5,601 nucleotides of DNA. Origin: an uncultured Lachnospiraceae bacterium. Its GTDB lineage: Bacteria; Bacillota; Clostridia; Lachnospirales; Lachnospiraceae. Below are positions 1-5,601 of this stretch, one piece after another; positions within the stretch are counted from its first letter, which is position 1; every line of letters starts with the position of its first letter. The translations under genes and the position numbers were made by a program. The notes under the pieces are model-generated. The model searched no databases and had not been told where the DNA came from. It was given only the letters and a program-made list of their open reading frames with translations. Where the stretch lies: the NCBI GenBank assembly GCA_910577065.1, contig CAJTLD010000138.1, positions 1 through 5,601 on the forward strand. Reading direction: 5' to 3'.

Positions 1-1818
1 GCTCTCGCATAGATGATGGTATCTTGAGAGCGTTCCCCCATCTTTGGCTTTGTGGTAAAACGCCGTTGCCGTTCTGCCTGCGTCGCCGTTTCGTCCGCGC
101 TTTTTGCCAGCGATGCCGCAAAAGCGATTGCTTTGCTGTTTACGGCGTCTTTTCCCGTGACGGATACCGTGTATGTTTTAGCCGGATCTAAGCCGGTCAG
201 AGCGATGATGCCGTCTTCTGTAAATGCTGCGGTTTTGGATAGTTCCCTGCCGCCTTCGGTAAGGGTGAGAGTAACGTCTTTTATGCCTGCGGCATATCCG
301 CTAAGAGCGTTCATGGAAAACTGCGCCCTGGTTCCGCGCTGTATGACGGGCGCTTCTATGTCGGACGAGCCGCTCCACTCATCCAGGGCATACCGATAGT
401 TGGCCAGTTCTGAAGTACTTACATACAGCCCCAGTTCTTTTATCATCTGCTGGAACATAGAAAGGTTGCCGCGGCCGTTCGGATGGACATTGTCTACCAG
501 CCAGCCGTAAGCGCCTGTTTTTGCTATATTGTCGTTCCTGACATTGCTGCTGTAATCCAGCCATTCCTGTCTGTGGTTGACGACCGCTATGTTCAGATCG
601 GGGATCTCGTCCTGCATTTCGTCTGCTACTTCATAAATGGCGTCGAATTTTTCTTCGTAGCCGCTGTGCGGTTCGTCTACAAGCATTTCGCAGGGTATGC
701 GCAGCACCACGCTTGTTTCGGCGTTGTTTTCGTAGATTTTACGTACCAGTTCTTTGTAACGGTCTTTGAACTGGTCTACGGTGATTGCCCCCATGGATGC
801 CGTGCCGCCTGTTACAATATTTTCTCCCCGGTAGGAAACGTCGTTGGTTCCGAGCATAATCATGACAACGTCCGGCTGATAGCGCGTCAGGCGCGGCTCA
901 ATCTGATCCAGAGTGGTAGCGATCGTCGCGTTGGATACGCCCGTATTTAAGACAACGTCGTCTGTTCTTCCGATCTCGTCTAAATATTTGGCAAACATCT
1001 GGGGCACGTTGTCGTATCCCTGCGTGAAGATACCGTGTGTGATGCTGTCCCCCATAAACAGGTAGGTTGCAGGCTGTCCGCCGGTAAACAGCTCCCGAAT
1101 TTTTTCGTTTGCACCGCGGTTTTCATCCGGGTATTCGCATTGTATGCCTTTTTCACCTTCGGACGCGGTAATGCGGACCGGGCAGTACGCTTCCGTTCTG
1201 CTCCCCCCGCCGGTGTCACGGACGGTAAGGATATATGTTTCCTCCGGTTTTAAGCCGTCTATGGTAAAGGAACGCGCTCCTGTCTGCGCCGCGCCGGATA
1301 TGGTCTGGCCTGATTCGTCGGTCAGGCTGTACGCCAGCCGGATTTCGTCCGTACGGGCGGACGAATCGTCTGCATCGACGGTAACGGCGCCTCTTTTGCC
1401 CGTTACGTCTTTGAGCTGTGCTGGCGATCCGTCCGGCCCTTTCTTTGCCACGGTGTATGCGCCGTCGGACAGCAGGTTTAAGGCATAATCGGTAACCGGG
1501 ATTTGATTGCCCGTATTCCGTACGGAAAGGGTCGTCTTAATCCGGTTTGCCACCTCCTGGTGCCCGCGCGGCGTTAAGCCGTTGCCTTCGCTAAGCCATG
1601 CGGAGGGCAGGCCGGATAAATCGACAACCGGAATTTCGTCCCCCGCCGCAGAACAGCCAGGTATTGCAGGCGCCGGGCGCCCACATCTCGGATAATGATA
1701 CCGCTTCCCGTTCCGCTGCCTGTACCGCAGGCGGCGCAGGATAAAACGGCGCTTCCCCAAAGCACAGCCCCGCCGCTAAAAGCAGCGCGGCCAGCTGTTT
1801 CCTTCTCCTTCTCTTCAT
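1..1818 (-). pseudogene. Secreted multi-domain SGNH/GDSL hydrolase, frameshifted near its N-terminus and cut by the left window edge
   Basis: SGNH hydrolases are serine esterases or lipases, often acting on acylated glycans; the substrate here is unknown. The ATG at 1818 follows a strong Shine-Dalgarno (GGGGAGGA). It opens with a signal peptide: an RRRRK n-region, an LAALLLAAGL core and a likely cleavage site near AVQA. After residue 59 the frame must shift at 1641-1645; the original frame stops at 1591. The downstream frame is open from 1775 to the window edge. It encodes a degenerate SGNH tail (about 1635-1540), an Ig/FN3-like region (about 1500-1210), and a full SGNH domain (about 1064-430). 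That domain has block I GDSITHG (Ser at 1044-1046), block II Gly at 939-941, block III GTND (840-851) and block V DNVHP (Asp 492-494, His 483-485). A second Ig/FN3-like region follows. The triad of the second domain is intact, but the signal peptide is out of frame, so export should fail unless the shift is an assembly error. The gene lies 25 bases after glyS, probably on the same transcript. Family assignment is firm; pseudogene status is less so. Confidence 0.6.
1637..1650 (-). other. Frameshift or deletion junction in the SGNH hydrolase gene
   Basis: On the minus strand this stretch contains a run of five G within TGCGGCGGGGGACGAA. The upstream frame reads TWLFCGGG here; the downstream frame reads AAGDEIPVVDL. 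Removing one G would join them as LFCGGDEIPVVDL. The joined product would still have only about 25 residues between a block-I-like motif and a block-V-like motif. The intact second domain has about 190 residues between the same landmarks. This fits a join left by an internal out-of-frame deletion. A homopolymer sequencing error could explain the shift but not the missing core. Confidence 0.6.
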
Positions 1819-1843
1819 TTTGGTATTCTCCTCCCCTTTTTAC

Positions 1844-3274
1844 CTAAAATGAAACCCCTTTTTCCATCTGAGCAACGGTAAAATCGAATTTATCTGCAAA
1901 ATATGCGTCCAAATCCGCAATTTTTACGCGCTCCTGCTCCATGGTATCGCGATCGCGCACCGTAACCGCGCCGTCCTCTTCCGAGTCAAAATCATATGTA
2001 ACGCAAAACGGCGTCCCGATTTCGTCCTGCCTGCGGTACCGCTTGCCGATATTGCCCCTGTCGTCGTATTCGCAGTTGTACTTTTTGGAAAGTTTGGCAA
2101 ATACGTTCCCGGCGCCTTCGGCCAGTTTTTTTGACAGCGGCAGCACGCCTACCTTTACCGGAGCGAGCGCCGGATGGAAGTGCAGCACGGTCCTCATGTC
2201 CGGCGCTTCCTCTGTGCCGATATTCTCCTCGTCATACGCCGCGCACAAAAACGCAAGCACAACGCGGTCTGCGCCCAGAGACGGTTCTATGACATACGGA
2301 ATGTATTTTTCCTTCTTCTCGTCGTCGAAATAAGACAAATCCTGTCCGGACGTGTTCTGGTGCTGCGTCAGATCGTAATCCGTCCTGTCCGCAATGCCCC
2401 ACAGCTCGCCCCAGCCGAACGGGAATAAAAATTCAATGTCCGTCGTGCCTTTGGAGTAAAAACTCAGCTCTTCCTGCGCGTGATCCCGCAGGCGCATTTC
2501 TTCTTCCTTCATGCCAAGGCCAAGCAGCCAGTCGCGGCAGAAGCCCCTCCAGTAGGAAAACCACTCCATGTCCTTCCCCGGCTCGCAGAAAAATTCCAGT
2601 TCCATCTGCTCAAACTCCCTGGTACGGAACGTAAAATTCCCCGGCGTAATTTCGTTTCGGAACGATTTGCCGATCTGGCCGATGCCGAACGGGATCTTTT
2701 TGCGTGAAGTCCTCTGTACGTTTTTAAAATTCACAAAGATCCCCTGCGCCGTTTCCGGGCGCAGATATACGGTATTTTTCGCATCCTCCGTCACGCCCTG
2801 GAATGTCTTAAACATCAGGTTAAACTGGCGGATATCGGTAAAATTGTGCTTGCCGCAGGTCGGACAGGGAATATTGTGCTCCTCGATAAAAGAGACCATA
2901 TCCTCCTGCGCCCAGCCGTCCACCGAGCCCTCCAGCGCAATGCCGTTTTCTTTGGCATAATCCTCAATCAGGTTATCCGCGCGGAAGCGCTCGTGGCACT
3001 CCTTACAGTCCATTAACGGATCGGAAAACCCGCCCAGATGCCCCGAAGCCACCCAGGTCTGCGGGTTCATCAAAATCGCGCAGTCCACGCCGACGTTATA
3101 GGGGTTCTCCTGGATAAACTTCTGCCACCACGCCCGTTTCACGTTGTTCTTAAGCTCCACGCCCAGGTTCCCGTAATCCCATGTATTCGCCAGGCCGCCG
3201 TAAATCTCGGAACCCGGGTAAATAAATCCTCTCGCTTTTGCCAGGGCTACAATTTTGTCCATTGACTTCTCCAT
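1844..3274 (-). CDS. glyS: Glycine--tRNA ligase, single-chain alpha2 class II type
   Basis: This enzyme charges tRNA-Gly with glycine in the cytoplasm, using ATP. The 476-residue product is a complete homodimeric (archaeal/eukaryotic-like) GlyRS, not the alpha2beta2 GlyQ/GlyS pair of Bacillus subtilis. Visible marks are GSEIYGG (21-27) at the start of the catalytic core, a four-Cys putative zinc site (C90, C93, C137, C140), RPETAQGIF (172-180), motif 2 with FRNE (205-208), motif 3 with GADR (334-337), and a C-terminal anticodon-binding domain from about residue 372. The ATG at 3274 follows GAAGGGAAGGAA at suitable spacing; a second in-frame ATG (residue 5) is less likely because MEKSMDKIV resembles other family N-termini. 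The gene begins 20 bases after the lipoprotein stop, leaving no room for a directly upstream T-box leader. Transcription probably starts at the promoter near 3970. Nothing looks damaged. Some databases would name it glyQS. Confidence 0.97.
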   Translation of the reverse strand: MEKSMDKIVALAKARGFIYPGSEIYGGLANTWDYGNLGVELKNNVKRAWWQKFIQENPYNVGVDCAILMNPQTWVASGHLGGFSDPLMDCKECHERFRADNLIEDYAKENGIALEGSVDGWAQEDMVSFIEEHNIPCPTCGKHNFTDIRQFNLMFKTFQGVTEDAKNTVYLRPETAQGIFVNFKNVQRTSRKKIPFGIGQIGKSFRNEITPGNFTFRTREFEQMELEFFCEPGKDMEWFSYWRGFCRDWLLGLGMKEEEMRLRDHAQEELSFYSKGTTDIEFLFPFGWGELWGIADRTDYDLTQHQNTSGQDLSYFDDEKKEKYIPYVIEPSLGADRVVLAFLCAAYDEENIGTEEAPDMRTVLHFHPALAPVKVGVLPLSKKLAEGAGNVFAKLSKKYNCEYDDRGNIGKRYRRQDEIGTPFCVTYDFDSEEDGAVTVRDRDTMEQERVKIADLDAYFADKFDFTVAQMEKGVSF

Positions 3275-3294
3275 ACTGTTTTCCTTCCCTTCTG

Positions 3295-3912
3295 CTATTT
3301 ATATACGATATATGTAAGAGACGCTTCTTCCGCCGTCTCGCTGCCCGTAATGGAAACCGTATTTTTATCCAAAACTTCCGTATCTTCTCCGGATACAAAC
3401 AGCACTTTTCCAGGCACCCTTACGTTTACATTCGCCTTAATTACAGCTACTTTGCTATCGTCGTCCGCAAGGACGTCTTCTTTTGAAGCGCTCTTTTTCG
3501 CCTCTTCCAAATCATCCGGCACGCTGTAAAACCCGGTTTCAAAATCATATCCCTGCGCCTGCGCCGTCAATACGGTACCGCTGTAAAATTCAATCCCGTT
3601 GAATCCGGAATAATCCTCATACGAACCGTACTTCATCTGCAGCTTGGCCGTCCCTTCCTCCACGGCAAACGATACCTTCTCCACGTCCCCGCCGCTTTCA
3701 TCTGCATAATCTAAAACATGCTGCGTAATATAGCCTTCCAATTCTTCTTCGTCATAATATTCCTTGTCCAGGCTTTCTACGTCCACACTTACTATGTTTC
3801 CTTTTTTCTCAATGAAAACGGTACTGGTATCCACGTCTGTTTTTTTGGAACATCCGGTCAACAGTCCCATGCAGAGGGCCACAAATAAGGCTGTGCATAT
3901 TATCCTTTTCAT
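3295..3912 (-). CDS. Putative lipoprotein of unknown function
   Basis: The 205-residue product has a clear lipoprotein signal: a short basic start (MKR), a hydrophobic stretch and lipobox LLTGC with the lipidated Cys at residue 21. It should therefore be anchored on the outer face of the membrane. The mature part is acidic, with many Asp and Glu between residues 45 and 80 and around 130-155. It is rich in Tyr and in short beta-like alternating stretches, with no transmembrane segment and no catalytic motif that I recognise. The start at ATG 3912 is preferred because GGGAGG and AGGAG lie just upstream. The longer in-frame TTG start at 3951 would fall within a few bases of the predicted transcription start, so it could hardly be used. 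The gene lies first in the unit driven by the 3988-3960 promoter, 20 bases before glyS. I recall similar unnamed lipoproteins in Clostridia but cannot assign a function. Confidence 0.88.
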   Translation of the reverse strand: MKRIICTALFVALCMGLLTGCSKKTDVDTSTVFIEKKGNIVSVDVESLDKEYYDEEELEGYITQHVLDYADESGGDVEKVSFAVEEGTAKLQMKYGSYEDYSGFNGIEFYSGTVLTAQAQGYDFETGFYSVPDDLEEAKKSASKEDVLADDDSKVAVIKANVNVRVPGKVLFVSGEDTEVLDKNTVSITGSETAEEASLTYIVYK

Positions 3913-3959
3913 CTTCTCCTGCCTCCCATATTTTTTGATATATTCACGCAATCCAGGAT

Positions 3960-3988
3960 ATTATACTATGTTCTTTTAAATATTTCAA
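3960..3988 (-). promoter_or_regulatory. Near-consensus sigma-A promoter for the lipoprotein-glyS unit
   Basis: Read on the minus strand, TTGAAA (3988-3983) is followed by exactly 17 bases and then TATAAT (3965-3960). That is five of six consensus bases at -35, all six at -10, and ideal spacing. The predicted start of transcription is about 3952-3954, giving a leader of roughly 41 bases before the ATG at 3912. The -35 box includes the recO stop codon (3987-3985), so recO ends exactly where the next unit is initiated. This is a prediction from sequence only. Confidence 0.82.
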
Positions 3989-4728
3989 CCTGTGATTGAT
4001 TTCAATATATCCAGGGACTGAAACGCATGAGAAATACGCATGGTAAAAAAACGGTCTAATATCTGCTCCAGAGTCAAAAGCACCTCCTGTGAAACGGCAA
4101 ACGTATAGAGGGCGTTTAGTTTTGCCGAAAGAATATACTGCATGGTATACAAAGCCGATTCTTCTACCGGGATGCCGTCTGCGCCTTCTTTGCACAATGC
4201 GCAGAGCATACCTTCTTTTTGTACCGAAAAATAAGAAAGGCGTTCTTTTTTGCCGCAGTTCTGGCAAAAATACAGGTTTGGGTATTCCCCTTCCACAAGC
4301 AAAACGCGCAGTTCAAAAATCCTGCGCACCAGGCGGTTCTCCAAAGCATGGCGTCCTAACGCCCGAAGCGTCTGGTACAAAAGCTTTAATAACTCGCTGC
4401 CGTCATTATTTTCCCGGGAACAGTAATCCGCAATTTCCAGAAAATAAAAACCGTAACATGCTTTTTCCGGATCTTCGGACAGTTCCCTGAAATAATTTGA
4501 AATGGAAGCCCTGGCCAGATTATATGTACTGTGTCCTTCAAACAGCTCAAATTCGCCAAAGGAAAAAGGGCTGGTTGCAGCCAAAAGCTGGCTGGTGGGG
4601 CGTCTGGCCCCTCTCGCAAAGGCTGTAATCTTCCCTCTTTCTTTTGTCAAAAGGGTAATTCTCTTATCGTAATCCCCAATCGGCATCACATGCAGCACCA
4701 TCCCTAATAGAACTACGTTCTGTCCCAT
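3985..4728 (-). CDS. recO: DNA repair protein RecO
   Basis: RecO is a cytoplasmic recombination mediator. With RecR it helps load RecA on SSB-coated single-stranded DNA and can anneal strands in the RecFOR pathway. The 247-residue product has the usual length. Residues 1-80 form the OB-fold region, with the family pattern GMVLHVMPIGDYDKRITLLT and GKITAFARGARRP. A helical region follows, then a four-Cys zinc finger (C155, C158, C176, C179) and a helical C-terminus. I chose ATG 4728 because it gives a normal lead-in to the OB fold; the frame stays open to an ATG at 4812, but that adds 28 residues unlike the family. The Shine-Dalgarno is modest (GAGGGATGGGAAG). Translation may be coupled to the YqzL-like gene, whose frame runs 65 bases into recO. 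Confidence 0.95.
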   Translation of the reverse strand: MGQNVVLLGMVLHVMPIGDYDKRITLLTKERGKITAFARGARRPTSQLLAATSPFSFGEFELFEGHSTYNLARASISNYFRELSEDPEKACYGFYFLEIADYCSRENNDGSELLKLLYQTLRALGRHALENRLVRRIFELRVLLVEGEYPNLYFCQNCGKKERLSYFSVQKEGMLCALCKEGADGIPVEESALYTMQYILSAKLNALYTFAVSQEVLLTLEQILDRFFTMRISHAFQSLDILKSITG

Positions 4729-4882
4729 AGCTTCCCATCCCTCTTCCAAAGCCTGCAGTTTCGTCCATCCGGTACGCCCCGCCGCCGTTTTGTGTGCTTT
4801 TTGCCTTCGCATCCTGCCGGTAAGCCAGATAATCCGAAACCTTCCCGCTCATCTCAAAATTCTTCCATGCATCTACTGCCAT
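4664..4882 (-). CDS. yqzL: YqzL-like small protein between era and recO
   Basis: The product is 72 residues. Its first 22 residues (AWKNFEMSGKVSDYLAYR) match the pattern of the small YqzL family: a Trp, then F..(T/S)G.(I/V)..YL..(K/Y). Bacillus subtilis has yqzL at this same place, between era and recO. Family function is unknown. The start is fixed by sequence: AGGAG lies 10 bases upstream and an in-frame TGA occurs three codons before the ATG. Residues 23 onward are Gly- and Ala-rich, look unstructured, and go beyond the roughly 47 residues I recall for the Bacillus protein; the last 22 codons lie inside recO in another frame. The tail may therefore be an unconstrained extension. The match is by recalled pattern and position, so the gene symbol is provisional. 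Confidence 0.75.
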   Translation of the reverse strand: MAVDAWKNFEMSGKVSDYLAYRQDAKAKSTQNGGGAYRMDETAGFGRGMGSYGTERSSIRDGAACDADWGLR

Positions 4883-4892
4883 CCGCCGTCAT

Positions 4893-4932
4893 CTCCTAAG
4901 TATGTTTATCCGAAACCTTCTACACACTTAGG
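4893..4932 (-). promoter_or_regulatory. Stem-loop overlapping the Shine-Dalgarno of the YqzL-like gene
   Basis: In the minus-strand transcript, CCTAAGTGTGT (4932-4922) pairs with ACATACTTAGG (4905-4895) over 11 bp, with a 16-base loop. The pairing is complete if one G-U wobble is allowed. On the plus strand the same position would be an A-C mismatch, so the structure favours minus-strand RNA. The 3' arm takes in the AGG of the AGGAG ribosome-binding site (4897-4893). No U-run follows, so it is not an intrinsic terminator. It could limit initiation at yqzL, or be an RNA processing or stability element between era and yqzL-recO. Confidence 0.6.
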
Positions 4933-4979
4933 GTATCCTTCTTTTACGGATTCATACCAGATAAAAATTGGCAGCTTTC

Positions 4980-5601
4980 TTATCCTTCTTCCTTACGGTA
5001 GCCGAAATTTTTAATCATAGAATCCGAATCCCGCCAGTCCTTTTTCACCTTTACCCAAAGCTTTAAGTTGGCTTTAGAGCCAAGCAGGCGCTCAATTTCA
5101 AACCGGGCGTTACTGCCGATTTTCTTAAGCATATCGCCGCCTTTCCCGATGATAATGCCTTTGTGGGAATCTTTTTCACAGATAATCGTAGCTTCAATGT
5201 CTATGATTTTTTCTTTGGAACGGCTTTTCCGCTTTTTCATCCGCTCGATGGTCACCGCAATCCCATGCGGGACTTCTTCGTCCAGCGCGTGCAGGGCTTT
5301 TTCACGCACAATTTCCGCCACAATCTGCCGCTCCGGCTGATCCGTGACCGTATCTTCATCATAAAACATCGGCCCGTACGGGAGGTATTTAAAAATACTG
5401 TCTACAATATCGGAAAGGTTATAGCCCGTTTTTGCCGCCGCCGGAATGATTTCGTCAAATTCAAATACCTTGCGGTATGTGTCGATACACAAAAGAATCT
5501 GCTCTTTCGCCACCATATCCACTTTGTTGATAACCAGGATAACCGGAAGCTTTGCCTTTTCAAGCTGCTTTATAATATGCCTGTCGCCCGCGCCGATATA
5601 A
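4980..5601 (-). CDS. era: GTPase Era, 3' part (N-terminus beyond the right edge)
   Basis: Era is a GTPase that binds the 3' end of 16S rRNA and helps mature the 30S subunit, near the membrane. About 206 codons are visible. They begin after the G3 region (YIGAGDRHI), pass through the G4 motif NKVD (5528-5517) and a G5-like segment PAAAKTG, and then enter the linker with YLPYGPMFYDEDTVTDQPER. The C-terminal KH domain follows, with the RNA-binding GxxG loop IIIGKGG and the ending LKLWVKVKKDWRDSDSMIKNFGYR. The frame has no start in the window because the P-loop and switch regions lie to the right; the GTG at 5522 is simply the Val of NKVD. The G5 segment has Ala where Era proteins usually have the Ser of an SA pair, an unusual but probably tolerated change. 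The spacer to yqzL is 97 bases with no clear terminator. Confidence 0.97.
   Translation of the reverse strand, partial: YIGAGDRHIIKQLEKAKLPVILVINKVDMVAKEQILLCIDTYRKVFEFDEIIPAAAKTGYNLSDIVDSIFKYLPYGPMFYDEDTVTDQPERQIVAEIVREKALHALDEEVPHGIAVTIERMKKRKSRSKEKIIDIEATIICEKDSHKGIIIGKGGDMLKKIGSNARFEIERLLGSKANLKLWVKVKKDWRDSDSMIKNFGYRKEEG

Noticed and set aside
52..1488. Several plus-strand open frames (52-399, 483-950, 1144-1488)
   Set aside because: They lie antisense to the long minus-strand SGNH frame, have no good ribosome-binding sites and encode no recognisable motif.
1637..1650. Programmed ribosomal frameshift in the hydrolase
   Set aside because: There is no typical slippery heptamer, no downstream stimulatory structure was evident, and the first domain also lacks its core.
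1574..1765. Minus-strand 63-residue frame within the signal-peptide region of the hydrolase
   Set aside because: It is the third, non-coding frame over the same DNA; signal peptide and SGNH motifs lie in the other two frames.
1941..2960. Plus-strand frames of 75-130 codons opposite glyS
   Set aside because: They are antisense shadows of a highly conserved synthetase gene, with compositions expected from reverse reading.
3295..3951. Longer 218-residue form of the lipoprotein from TTG 3951
   Set aside because: The TTG lies at or within a few bases of the predicted transcription start and would put 13 residues ahead of a normal lipoprotein signal; ATG 3912 has a good Shine-Dalgarno.
3985..4812. 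Longer recO from ATG 4812
   Set aside because: The 28 extra residues do not resemble RecO and lie within the YqzL-like gene; ATG 4728 gives the family-typical start.
4932..4965. Possible terminator after era formed by GGTAT...ATACC with a bulge
   Set aside because: The stem is short and bulged, and no U-run follows; it adjoins the stronger hairpin and is not convincing alone.
4950..4985. Possible promoter in the era-yqzL spacer (TGGTATGAAT)
   Set aside because: It resembles an extended -10, but no -35-like sequence lies at suitable spacing.

Overview
This window looks like chromosomal DNA of a gut-type Clostridia bacterium, most likely Lachnospiraceae or a close relative. The evidence is the gene order era - yqzL-like - recO - lipoprotein - single-chain (alpha2) glycyl-tRNA synthetase, the sequence style of Era, RecO and GlyRS, strong purine-rich Shine-Dalgarno sites and moderate GC. 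The species is not identified. Every supported gene lies on the minus strand, so the order of transcription runs from high to low coordinates.

Layout in transcription order. (1) 5601-4980: the C-terminal two thirds of the GTPase Era, cut by the right window edge. (2) 4979-4883: a 97-base spacer holding an 11-bp stem-loop whose 3' arm runs into the Shine-Dalgarno of the next gene. (3) 4882-4664: a small YqzL-like protein whose reading frame overlaps recO by 65 bases. (4) 4728-3985: recO, complete. (5) A near-consensus promoter at 3988-3960 whose -35 box contains the recO stop codon. It starts a second transcription unit: a 205-residue lipoprotein of unknown function (3912-3295), the glycyl-tRNA synthetase gene (3274-1844) and, 25 bases further on, a secreted multi-domain SGNH/GDSL hydrolase (1818 to beyond the left edge). 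No intrinsic terminator was seen anywhere in the window, so the two units may be partly joined by read-through.

The hydrolase is the least ordinary part. Its signal peptide and a block-I-like motif are in one frame; the rest, at least 547 codons with a complete second SGNH catalytic domain and two Ig/FN3-like regions, is in another. The break is at a run of five G. The first SGNH domain also appears to have lost most of its core, so block I sits almost directly against block V. This suggests an out-of-frame internal deletion rather than only a single-base error.

The remaining genes are housekeeping: ribosome assembly (Era), recombinational repair (RecO) and glycine tRNA charging (GlyRS). I see no mobile element, CRISPR array, tRNA, rRNA or defence system, and no convincing sign of an entirely new system. 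The items most worth a second look are the collapsed tandem SGNH gene, the stem-loop at the yqzL start, and the unknown lipoprotein tied by promoter and spacing to glyS.
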